5,597 nucleotides of DNA from Thermoproteota archaeon (GTDB lineage Archaea > Thermoproteota > Methanomethylicia > Culexarchaeales > Culexmicrobiaceae), in contig QMQZ01000025.1 of NCBI GenBank assembly GCA_003649145.1, forward strand, positions 1 through 5,597, written 5' to 3'. Positions 1 to 5,484 of the stretch are shown here, piece after piece. The notes below the pieces were generated by a model. It had not been told where the DNA came from. It made no database searches and saw only the letters and a program-made list of their open reading frames with translations. The first letter of the stretch is position 1. The number at the start of each line of letters is the position of its first letter. The translations under genes and the position numbers were made by a program.

Positions 1-333
1 ACTGCTGAGCTTCTCTATGCTCTTGTTAAGCATGAGCAGGTTGAAGTTAAAAAGAGGATTGTTATTAGAGAGAAGCCTAAGCTTGAAACTTTAAGGGAAA
101 GGCAATTGTTTGTTGTTCAGAGCTTTCCGGGTATTGGACCTAAGTTGGCGGATAGGCTTCTGAGGAGGTTTGGCTCGATTAAGCGGATTGTAAATGCATC
201 GCCAATTGAGCTATCTTTAGTGGAGGGTTTGGGGAGAAAGAAGGGGTTCGAGCTCGTTAGGTTCTTTGAGGCTAAGTATGATGAGTGGACGAAGTCCTTT
301 AAGCAGGCTAAGCTTGATGAATTGAGTGTTTAA
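1..333 (+). CDS. XPF/Hef-family structure-specific endonuclease, C-terminal part (5' end outside window)
   Basis: The reading frame is open from the first base and ends at TAA 331-333, giving the last 110 residues of a longer protein. Seen: a tandem helix-hairpin-helix (HhH2) domain at about residues 37-95. The first hairpin contains the sequence PGIGPKLADRLLRRFGS (residues 43-59) and the second is around VEGLGRKKG (74-82). Upstream is a basic linker with the typical 'LRERQ' lead-in to the domain. Family knowledge: archaeal XPF and Hef are dimeric nucleases that cut 3'-flap, fork and branched DNA; HhH2 dimerises and binds DNA, while the ERCC4 nuclease domain (ERKxxxD motif) lies just upstream, here outside the window. 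Without the N-terminus I cannot tell short XPF from helicase-fused Hef. The acidic-hydrophobic tail KLDELSV is not a clear PCNA-binding box. The stop codon overlaps that of the convergent metallo-hydrolase gene. An internal start at codon 36 (TTG, 106) is not needed. Confidence 0.9.
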   Translation, partial: TAELLYALVKHEQVEVKKRIVIREKPKLETLRERQLFVVQSFPGIGPKLADRLLRRFGSIKRIVNASPIELSLVEGLGRKKGFELVRFFEAKYDEWTKSFKQAKLDELSV

Positions 334-1193
334 CTAAACTTGAGTGTTTGACCTGCGGCTATTCTTCTAAATTTCTCCTTGAATTTAATTGCCATTTTAA
401 GCATGGCCTTTTCTCCTGTGCAGTGGCATGGCATTATGTTTTCGACGCCAAATTTTTCCAAGTATTTTATGGTTTTCTCTATTCTATGCTCGCTAGCTCC
501 TATTAGGTGGAATCCTCCAATTACAGCTCTTACTTTTCTTATGTTGGTTAGCTCCATTGCCCTCATGATCGTGTTTATGATTCCTGCGTGTGCGCATCCA
601 GCTATTACGATTAGCTCTCCATTAAGGTTAACTATTAGTGCTTGGTCATCTAGCATTTTGTCGTCGACGACAGCTCCATTTATTATTGTCTTCATTTTCC
701 CAACTTTTTCGAAATCTGTAATTCTCGGCACTTCACCTGTAGTGAGTATGCCTGGTGATAGTTTCACTGGGTTTTTGGCTAGAATTAGGTTTCCATACTT
801 CATTACCTCGTTCTGCGTGAATGGTATTCCGTTATATCTGATTTTAGGGTCTACTGCAAATTTAGGGTTGAAGCAGTGTGGGTGCGCTACAACTGGGGTT
901 TTCTTTGAGGTTAATTTTAGTGCTTCGATTAGTCCTCCAGTGTGGTCGTAATGTCCATGGCTTAGGACTATGGCGTCCAGATAATTGAAATTTAAGCCCA
1001 TGACTTCAGCGTTATCCCTTAAGACCATTGGTGATGGGCCTGTGTCGAATAGTATGTTAACTTGCTTCCCGTCTGAGAGCTCTGCTCTAACGTGAATAGA
1101 CAATCCATGGGCGCCTAATATTCTTCTAGCTCCTGCAGTGTTTTCAACTAAAACTTTCAATTCAACATTTTGAACTTCATCAGCAAGCATCAT
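330..1193 (-). CDS. Metallo-beta-lactamase-fold hydrolase, dihydropterin ribofuranosyl-aminobenzene-phosphate synthase type (COG1237-like)
   Basis: The protein has 287 residues, close to full family length, with no signal peptide or membrane segment, so it is probably cytoplasmic. Seen: the metal site LSHGHYDHTGG (77-87; H79, H81, D83, H84 as ligands), an early strand ending FDTG (49-52), DDQAL (182-186), GCAHAGIINT (199-208; H202), GGFHL (226-230) and the terminal PCHCTG (255-260; H257). The GCAHAG, GGFHL and PCHCTG set is characteristic of the subfamily annotated after Methanocaldococcus MJ0301 as 7,8-dihydropterin-6-methyl-4-(beta-D-ribofuranosyl)-aminobenzene-5'-phosphate synthase, linked to methanopterin synthesis. 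Many members occur outside methanogens, so the exact substrate here is inferred, not shown. The gene is divergent from hxlB across 108 bases. It starts with two ATG codons in a row; the second (1190) lies five bases from the GGTG ribosome site and may be the real start. Its TAA overlaps the XPF stop. Confidence 0.88.
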   Translation of the reverse strand: MMLADEVQNVELKVLVENTAGARRILGAHGLSIHVRAELSDGKQVNILFDTGPSPMVLRDNAEVMGLNFNYLDAIVLSHGHYDHTGGLIEALKLTSKKTPVVAHPHCFNPKFAVDPKIRYNGIPFTQNEVMKYGNLILAKNPVKLSPGILTTGEVPRITDFEKVGKMKTIINGAVVDDKMLDDQALIVNLNGELIVIAGCAHAGIINTIMRAMELTNIRKVRAVIGGFHLIGASEHRIEKTIKYLEKFGVENIMPCHCTGEKAMLKMAIKFKEKFRRIAAGQTLKFS

Positions 1194-1195
1194 AA

Positions 1196-1201
1196 CACCT
1201 T
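1196..1201 (-). promoter_or_regulatory. Ribosome binding site of the metallo-hydrolase gene; bears on start choice
   Basis: On the minus strand AAGGTG is followed by TT and then ATGATG. The GGTG core is complementary to the archaeal 16S 3' end (CACCUCC). The gap is two bases to the first ATG (1191-1193) but five to the second (1188-1190), which favours the second ATG. The protein would then have 286 residues. A second GAAGGTG lies 18 bases further upstream but has no start codon behind it. Confidence 0.6.
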
Positions 1202-1248
1202 CAATTAATTTTCACCTTCCATTTAATACACTACCAATTCTGTGAGAA

Positions 1249-1266
1249 AGAGTTTTTAAGAACTCT
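1249..1266. promoter_or_regulatory. 18-base near-palindrome with AT-rich core in the hxlB/metallo-hydrolase divergent control region
   Basis: AGAGTT (1249-1254) and AACTCT (1261-1266) are exact inverted repeats flanking TTTAAG; two more pairs follow after one mismatch. The core TTTTTAAG resembles an archaeal TATA box with a purine-rich stretch upstream (GAGAAAGA). A start about 25 bases downstream, near 1281, would give hxlB a leader of roughly 20 bases that includes its ribosome site. Read on the other strand, CTTAAAAAC could serve the metallo-hydrolase with a start near 1230. An alternative minus-strand box, TATTAAAT (1221-1228), leaves only a very short leader. It may be a TATA region, an operator, or both. 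The position supports a control element; the specific role is inferred. Confidence 0.45.
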
Positions 1267-1288
1267 CTCCAGAAAGGTTCGCGGAGTT

Positions 1289-1295
1289 AGGAGGT
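1289..1295 (+). promoter_or_regulatory. Strong ribosome binding site that fixes the TTG start of hxlB
   Basis: AGGAGGT is fully complementary to the archaeal anti-Shine-Dalgarno sequence and ends six bases before TTG 1302. No ATG or GTG in frame nearby has comparable support. Confidence 0.85.
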
Positions 1296-1301
1296 TGTAA
1301 T

Positions 1302-1913
1302 TTGGCTCTGAAAGCCGTTCGAGAGTGTCTTAATCAGATAGCTACATACATTTCTAAGTTGCCTTCAATGTTGGATTATGGTCAAGTTGAGAAGATGATT
1401 GACATGTTGATTTACGCGCAGGCTGCTAATCGCTCCATATTTGTCGTTGGGGCTGGAAGGTCGGGATTAATTGCTAGGGCTTTTGCCATGCGCCTTATGC
1501 ATTTGGGCTTTCACGTTTACGTTATAGGTGAAACTATTACTCCTGCAGCTGGTAAGGGTGACATTTTGGTAGCGATTTCAGGTTCAGGTAGAACTGGAAT
1601 AGTAGTGACCGTGGCTCAAGTTGCTAAGCAGGTTGGAGCTAAGGTTATCGCGGTAACTTCGCATCCAGATTCTCCTCTTGGGCAATTGGCTGACCACATA
1701 GTTTTCGTGCCTGGCAGAACGAAGATTACTGAAGAGACCGACTACTTTTCAAGGCAGATTTTAGGGATTCATGAGCCAGTAGCTCCTCTTGGCACGTTAT
1801 TTGAGATATCTGCAATGGTGTTTCTTGAGTCAATAATCGTTGAGCTAATGCATAGATTAGGGAAAACTGAAGAAGATTTAAAGGCTAGACATGCGACAAT
1901 TGAGGGTCCATAA
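1302..1913 (+). CDS. hxlB: 6-phospho-3-hexuloisomerase (SIS domain)
   Basis: The 203-residue protein is of family length, is soluble, and consists of one SIS (sugar isomerase) domain. Seen: the nucleotide-like loop VVGAGRSG (48-55), the phosphosugar-binding SGSGRTG (93-99), VTSHPDSPL (118-126), PLGTLFE (162-168; E168 sits where the family has its likely catalytic glutamate) and the family's C-terminal RHA signature (196-198). Family knowledge: the enzyme interconverts D-arabino-hex-3-ulose-6-phosphate and fructose-6-phosphate. In archaea, with hexulose-phosphate synthase (often with Fae), it usually runs from fructose-6-phosphate to ribulose-5-phosphate and formaldehyde, supplying pentose where the oxidative pentose phosphate route is missing. 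The synthase partner is not in this window. Start TTG is chosen for the perfect ribosome site. The TAA at 1911-1913 directly abuts the stop of the convergent small gene. Confidence 0.93.
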   Translation: MALKAVRECLNQIATYISKLPSMLDYGQVEKMIDMLIYAQAANRSIFVVGAGRSGLIARAFAMRLMHLGFHVYVIGETITPAAGKGDILVAISGSGRTGIVVTVAQVAKQVGAKVIAVTSHPDSPLGQLADHIVFVPGRTKITEETDYFSRQILGIHEPVAPLGTLFEISAMVFLESIIVELMHRLGKTEEDLKARHATIEGP

Positions 1914-2090
1914 TCACCTTTCAATCGCCCACATTATTTCGGGGCCAGCTCTATACCCTTCATTTGCCAAATACCTTATCTTATACGGGCAGCGATCGCC
2001 GCCCTTTAGGCACATTAAAAGTCTATCTCCACTAATTCTCCATCCCTTAATCCTACAATACTTATCATTTAGGAGAAACTGGCACTTCAC
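1914..2090 (-). CDS. Small four-cysteine protein, putative metal-binding (58 residues)
   Basis: This is a short GTG-start gene filling most of the gap between hxlB and the next plus-strand gene. Seen: 58 codons and a TGA stop, with an AGGAGG ribosome site seven bases before the GTG. Cysteines are C3, C12, C27 and C34 (C-x8-C-x14-C-x6-C). The protein is basic, with 12 Lys/Arg against 6 Asp/Glu, and has no membrane segment. Recognisable stretches are KYCRIKGWRISGDRLLMC (10-27) and GGDRCPYKIRYLANEG (30-45). The cysteine layout suggests a zinc ribbon-like fold or another metal site, with CPYK at the fourth cysteine. I do not recognise the family and assign no function; nucleic-acid binding would fit the charge but is inference. 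The opposing plus-strand frame (1891-2154) lacks a ribosome site and looks non-coding. The gene is convergent with hxlB, stop against stop, and divergent from the PD-(D/E)XK gene. Confidence 0.82.
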   Translation of the reverse strand: MKCQFLLNDKYCRIKGWRISGDRLLMCLKGGDRCPYKIRYLANEGYRAGPEIMWAIER

Positions 2091-2097
2091 GTGTTTG

Positions 2098-2103
2098 CCT
2101 CCT
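2098..2103 (-). promoter_or_regulatory. Ribosome binding site that supports the GTG start of the small cysteine protein
   Basis: Minus-strand AGGAGG is separated from GTG (2088-2090) by seven bases. It is among the strongest ribosome sites in the window and is the main nucleotide-level evidence that this short frame is translated. Confidence 0.8.
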
Positions 2104-2126
2104 AAACAAACCTACTCCACTAACTC

Positions 2127-2136
2127 TAAAAATTTT
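2127..2136. promoter_or_regulatory. Symmetric AT box, possible shared TATA element of two divergent genes
   Basis: TAAAAATTTT lies in the 86-base gap between the small cysteine gene and the PD-(D/E)XK gene. It reads as a TATA-like box on either strand. A start about 25 bases to the left (near 2106) gives the small gene a 15-20 base leader containing its AGGAGG. A start about 25 bases to the right (near 2156) gives the other gene a leader of about 20 bases. I see no other good TATA candidate in the gap. Function is inferred from spacing only. Confidence 0.4.
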
Positions 2137-2176
2137 GTGGTCAACAAGTATTGAATGGCTCAAGATGGCTTGAAGT

Positions 2177-2836
2177 GTGGTGTTTACTTTGAGGAGGACT
2201 AGAGCGATAGACTACATAAAGAAGCTGATGAGTAGTGGAGATGAAGATGGTGCTAAGGCTGGTGAAGACTTATTCGAGCTTTACTTGAAGTGGAAGGAAA
2301 CGCTTGAGCTAAATGACTTCCTAACTTTCGTCGATTTGATTCAGAATAGGTGGAAGGATACGATTATGCGTGTGCTGAAAGGTATGCCTCAGATGATTGG
2401 TCAGTTTAGAGCTTTCAGTTTTGAGGAATACCTTGTTGATGTTATTAGAAGTAAGTTGAAGCCTGAACGAAGGGGGTTTAGGATTTTATGGAATGAGAAG
2501 CTCTTGATATGGAGAGGTGGTGGTAGAGAGTATAGAGCTGCATTGGATATCGTTTTGTCGAGGGCTGAAGGTTATGGGGAGGTTCCGGTGGTTGCGATTG
2601 AAGCTAAGATCGACGTTGACGCTCCAAGGTTGAGGGCGGTCATGTTGAATTTTGAAATGCTGAGGAAAGTGTATCCGGAGGTGAAGACTGCTTTAGTCTA
2701 CTTGTACTGGAATGCGGACGAGATTTTGAAGGATATTGCTAGAATGTTCATAGATGAGCTGTTCAATTTTACGTCTAAGAGACATGTACCTGCATTTCTG
2801 GAGTTTGTGAATTCAGCATTATCGAAAGAAATATAA
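2177..2836 (+). CDS. Predicted PD-(D/E)XK nuclease-fold protein, function unknown
   Basis: The protein has 219 residues, is soluble and has no signal peptide. The N-terminal 70 residues look helical (Asp/Glu/Lys rich). Seen in the second half: a helix FSFEEYLVDVIRSKL (80-94; E83/E84), a strand with ALDIVL (122-127; D124), then VVAIEAKID (138-146; E142-x-K144) and a following helix-strand unit NFEMLRKVYPEVKTALVYL (158-176). Acidic helix, Asp strand, ExK strand, then helix and strand is the order of the PD-(D/E)XK core, as in many restriction, repair and Holliday-junction nucleases. That all key residues are present suggests activity, but the DNA target is unknown. I do not recognise the exact family and see no methyltransferase partner. 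Start GTG 2177 (or 2180) follows an in-frame TGA at 2171-2173 and has no evident ribosome site; ATG 2228 (residue 18) is possible, but the internal GAGGAGG (2191-2197) is too far from it. The dCMP deaminase gene follows after 39 bases. Confidence 0.72.
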   Translation: MVFTLRRTRAIDYIKKLMSSGDEDGAKAGEDLFELYLKWKETLELNDFLTFVDLIQNRWKDTIMRVLKGMPQMIGQFRAFSFEEYLVDVIRSKLKPERRGFRILWNEKLLIWRGGGREYRAALDIVLSRAEGYGEVPVVAIEAKIDVDAPRLRAVMLNFEMLRKVYPEVKTALVYLYWNADEILKDIARMFIDELFNFTSKRHVPAFLEFVNSALSKEI

Positions 2837-2845
2837 TGTAAGTGT

Positions 2846-2855
2846 CAATATAATC
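2846..2855 (+). promoter_or_regulatory. TATA-like box ahead of the dCMP deaminase gene
   Basis: CAATATAATC is centred about 26 bases before the ATG at 2876, which is the archaeal TATA-to-start distance. A transcript begun here would be leaderless or nearly so. A weak purine run, GGGGGA (2868-2873), lies two bases before the ATG and could instead be a poor ribosome site if the gene is co-transcribed from upstream. Confidence 0.45.
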
Positions 2856-2875
2856 AGAAAATCGCGTGGGGGATA

Positions 2876-3346
2876 ATGGTGACAATTGAAAGACCTTCAT
2901 GGGATGAATACTTCATGAAGATAGCGCACATTGTTAAGGAGAGGTCTACGTGCTTGAGGAGAAAGGTTGGTGCAGTTCTAGTTAAGGATAGGCACATTCT
3001 CTCTACCGGCTATAATGGCGCGCCGAAGGGCTTGCCCCACTGCGCTGAAGTTGGTTGTTTAAGGCAGCAGCTCAACATCCCGTCTGGTCAGAGGCATGAA
3101 ATTTGCCGAGGAGTTCATGCAGAGCAGAATGCGATAATTCAAGCGGCTGTATTTGGAGTTAGTACGAGGGGTGCTACTTTGTATGTAACCGATTTTCCAT
3201 GCTCAATATGCGCTAAGATTATAATAAACGCTGAAATTAAAGAGATAGTCTACGACTCAGAGTATGAGGATCCCATATCGAGGCAGCTGTTGGAGCAAGC
3301 TGGAATTAAAATAAGAAAGTACCAGCTGAGTAAAGCTAAAGCTTGA
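2876..3346 (+). CDS. dCMP deaminase (zinc-dependent cytidine/deoxycytidylate deaminase family)
   Basis: The 156-residue cytosolic protein is of normal family length. Seen: the zinc and proton-shuttle motif HAEQN (81-85; H81 ligand, E83 catalytic) and PCSICAK (108-114; C109 and C112 ligands). Also seen is GYNGAPKG (45-52), typical of deoxycytidylate deaminases of the ComEB/T4 type rather than cytidine or tRNA deaminases. Further cysteines at C26, C56, C61 and C77 match positions where this family often has extra Cys/His and could hold a second, structural zinc. Reaction: dCMP + H2O gives dUMP + NH3, the feed into thymidylate synthesis. Enzymes of this type are usually activated by dCTP and inhibited by dTTP; that regulation is not shown here. 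The gene lies 39 bases after the PD-(D/E)XK gene on the same strand, with a TATA-like box between them, so an operon is uncertain. Confidence 0.93.
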   Translation: MVTIERPSWDEYFMKIAHIVKERSTCLRRKVGAVLVKDRHILSTGYNGAPKGLPHCAEVGCLRQQLNIPSGQRHEICRGVHAEQNAIIQAAVFGVSTRGATLYVTDFPCSICAKIIINAEIKEIVYDSEYEDPISRQLLEQAGIKIRKYQLSKAKA

Positions 3347-3412
3347 ATCACTAATGTTTGTGGGCGTGGCTTAGTGGTGTTGAATTTGATGGTTCCTTGC
3401 CTCATGAATGTA

Positions 3413-3438
3413 TTTAGATTTGTCGGGTTTTAGATTTG
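3413..3438 (+). repeat. 10-base direct repeat with 6-base spacer upstream of the membrane protein gene
   Basis: TTTAGATTTG occurs at 3413-3422 and again at 3429-3438, a 16-base step. It lies in the 131-base gap 3347-3477, in which I see no credible gene or RNA. The second copy, as TTTTAGAT (3428-3435), is also the best TATA candidate for the downstream gene and would start a transcript near 3457. The pair could be a TATA plus an operator copy or chance in AT-rich sequence. Confidence 0.4.
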
Positions 3439-3468
3439 CAGAATTTACGAGTGTAGCATCATAAAATT

Positions 3469-3475
3469 AGGTGAT
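3469..3475 (+). promoter_or_regulatory. Ribosome binding site of the membrane protein gene; bears on start choice
   Basis: AGGTGAT is followed by TA and then ATGATG. Spacing is two bases to ATG 3478 and five to ATG 3481, so the second ATG may be the true start. The arrangement mirrors that of the metallo-hydrolase gene. Confidence 0.65.
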
Positions 3476-3477
3476 TA

Positions 3478-5484
3478 ATGATGTTTAGGCGCGCGGGTGG
3501 ATCGCCATACGTTTATTTGTCAGTTGTTTGCGCTTTTCTGTGCTTTATTCTGCGCTTACTCCCGCTAAATTCCACTCCTTACCCGCTTCCTCTTCCAGAT
3601 TCTCCCTACAATAGTCTTCAAGTAAAGTTTCTCTGCGAGCGAGGTATGCTCTACTTTGATGCTCCAATACTTAGCTTTGCGATTGCTGCGCTCATAAACT
3701 TTGTATTTCGTGACCCTACACTTGCAGTTAAAATTGCAGCTTCACTTTTTGCTGCTGGAGCTACTTTGTCTACTTTCTACTTTGCTAGGTCGATTAGAGG
3801 GAGAGATGTTGACGGTTTTTTCGCATCTCTCGCGGTTGTCTTTTCATTGTATAGTTTGAGGATGGCTGAGCACTTGCTGAAGAATTCTGCGGCTGTAGCC
3901 TTTATGCCTGTTGCGGTTGCACTATACTTTGTTGGGTTGAAGTCGATGGACAGGCGTAAAATCCTATTAGCCTCACTGTTTAGCTGTCTTGTTGCCTTCT
4001 CTCATACATCTACAGCTGGACTTACCGGCTCAATATTGGTTTCAATAACATTGTACTTCTTTTTCAAACGGATTTGGGAGCGTAAATACGTGGATGCCGT
4101 GGTTTTGTTTGGCTATGCTGCTTTATCAGCTCTGATAATGATTTCTGCATTTTTCGTTGCTGACTATATTTCGCCGTATTATAGTAGTGAGTATACCTCT
4201 ATAGATGTAGGTAAAGCGTTGGGTTATGTGGGTAGTACTGTTGAATCTCCATTTCACGTTTTAATGAAGGTTAGGTTTGGTTATGAGCACCTAGTAGGGT
4301 TTGCTTTTATGATAATTTTAGCGTTTCTGCTTTCACGAATTGGTGATATAGCTTTACTCCTTCTTTCACTATTGTCAACTTTCATTGCATCTGGTGTTGT
4401 TCCGGGTTCTTGGGATATTCGCATTATCCTCACTGGTTTTCCATTTTACGCTGCGTCTGTAGGTGTTTTAGGAGGCCTTGTCGTTGACAGACTTTCGTCT
4501 GAGAAGCGCTCAAAGTACATCTTAGCTTTAATTGCTTTTTCGAGCTTTATATTTGCGGCTTTCGCACCAATATACTTTGCCTTCGCTTCTAGGATTAGAT
4601 CTGGCCTTCCAGAGGAACTTATTGTTGCGATTAAGAGTATGGATGGAGTGTTTGAAGATGATTCTTTATTTTTTGCAGGTGTGAGGGTTGTTTATTACAT
4701 TCCTCTCTACACCAGGTATGATGCCAATATAATGCTAAATGGAACTGGCTACTACATTCCAGTTAATCCTCTTTATATGGCTGGTATGATGCTCTCTTAC
4801 GAGAAAACTACTGGGAGGTCTACGTATTTATTATTACTTCCAAGTGATCCAATGTATCGAATTTTAAATCCCTTTAAGGTTGTAAAGCCTTTTGCCATTA
4901 TAGCTTCTCCAATGGCTTATGACGTGACTAACTCCACAGAGATTGTAGTTATTGAGCGTTTGCCTATTTCGAGCATTAGGTTTAATGTGAGGCGTAGAGG
5001 TGTGGTAATTTATTCGGGTGAGCTTATGAAGGTCGATTTTAATAGGTGGATTGGCAGTTTTCCGCCCACGCTTTCTCAAGGTGATTACGAGCTTGAATTG
5101 ATTTTTAAAATTCAAGATAAGATTGAGCGTGTGCACTTTCCTTTCATTTATTCGGTATTCGACTTTCGAGGGTTATTTTTAGAGGCTTGGAGTTTCGGTA
5201 AAGTTAAGGTTTATAGGCTTAATGTTGATCTTGCTGACCGATTGGATTTAGATGAGAAGTCCTACAGTCCTCCTAAGAGGGCTAGGGTCAGCCCGCCGCA
5301 GAGGTTTGACTTGTCTCTACTGCTTTTCCCATTGATCCTTATTGATGCAGGTGAGTACAATACTCTCTATAAGCTGTTTTTCGCTGTGCCAGTTACTTCT
5401 GTCTTCTACTGCTGTGTTCTAATCTTTTTGGGGGGCTCCGTGTTGGGTTGGCTTAGTCTTCTACTAGGACGTCGACGATCTTGA
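3478..5484 (+). CDS. Polytopic membrane protein with GT-C glycosyltransferase-like architecture
   Basis: The protein has 668 residues. Likely membrane segments lie near residues 11-30, 62-78, 82-103, 112-128, 135-154, 161-179, 181-198, 205-229, 272-287, 289-307, 316-337 and 347-371, with a further one or two at about 612-665 before a basic tail (GRRRS). Between them, residues 372-610 form a large soluble, probably outward-facing domain; the stretch 498-555 looks beta-rich. The first outer loop carries an Asp in PLPDSPY (38-44; D41) and another at D61, where GT-C enzymes (PMT, ArnT, STT3/AglB families) hold their catalytic acid. FSHTST (174-179) resembles a histidine-containing segment of archaeal relatives. 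The WWDxG motif of STT3/AglB is absent. Inference: it transfers a sugar from a lipid-linked donor outside the membrane, for example to surface proteins or lipids. Membrane nature is secure; enzyme class is tentative. The 3' end overlaps the adenine deaminase gene by 32 bases. Confidence 0.75.
   Translation: MMFRRAGGSPYVYLSVVCAFLCFILRLLPLNSTPYPLPLPDSPYNSLQVKFLCERGMLYFDAPILSFAIAALINFVFRDPTLAVKIAASLFAAGATLSTFYFARSIRGRDVDGFFASLAVVFSLYSLRMAEHLLKNSAAVAFMPVAVALYFVGLKSMDRRKILLASLFSCLVAFSHTSTAGLTGSILVSITLYFFFKRIWERKYVDAVVLFGYAALSALIMISAFFVADYISPYYSSEYTSIDVGKALGYVGSTVESPFHVLMKVRFGYEHLVGFAFMIILAFLLSRIGDIALLLLSLLSTFIASGVVPGSWDIRIILTGFPFYAASVGVLGGLVVDRLSSEKRSKYILALIAFSSFIFAAFAPIYFAFASRIRSGLPEELIVAIKSMDGVFEDDSLFFAGVRVVYYIPLYTRYDANIMLNGTGYYIPVNPLYMAGMMLSYEKTTGRSTYLLLLPSDPMYRILNPFKVVKPFAIIASPMAYDVTNSTEIVVIERLPISSIRFNVRRRGVVIYSGELMKVDFNRWIGSFPPTLSQGDYELELIFKIQDKIERVHFPFIYSVFDFRGLFLEAWSFGKVKVYRLNVDLADRLDLDEKSYSPPKRARVSPPQRFDLSLLLFPLILIDAGEYNTLYKLFFAVPVTSVFYCCVLIFLGGSVLGWLSLLLGRRRS

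Noticed and set aside
277..321. Two TGATGA-like boxes resembling box C/C' of a C/D guide RNA
   Set aside because: No CTGA D or D' boxes lie at the required spacing, and the bases are explained by codons for Tyr-Asp-Glu and Leu-Asp-Glu in the XPF/Hef tail.
379..951. 190-codon plus-strand open frame
   Set aside because: It lies fully antisense to the metallo-hydrolase gene, whose metal-binding motifs prove the minus strand is coding; it has no ribosome site and no recognisable domain.
2122..2127. AACTCT beside the second AT box, the same hexamer as in the hxlB near-palindrome
   Set aside because: Only six bases match and the order relative to the AT core differs, so a common operator is not supported.
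1891..2154. 87-codon plus-strand open frame after hxlB
   Set aside because: It overlaps the end of hxlB, has no ribosome site and an odd composition; the minus strand here carries a better supported small gene with a strong ribosome site.
2177..3346. Restriction-modification or other defence module built on the PD-(D/E)XK protein
   Set aside because: No methyltransferase, ATPase, toxin-antitoxin partner or mobile element is visible, and the flanking genes are ordinary metabolic genes.
3347..3477. Possible small RNA or peptide in the gap before the membrane protein
   Set aside because: No tRNA-like cloverleaf, no C/D or H/ACA boxes, and only short frames (about 14-18 hydrophobic codons) without a ribosome site.
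4864..5136. 90-codon minus-strand open frame
   Set aside because: It is antisense within the membrane protein gene, with no ribosome site, and is rich in Asn, Thr and His as expected from shadow translation.
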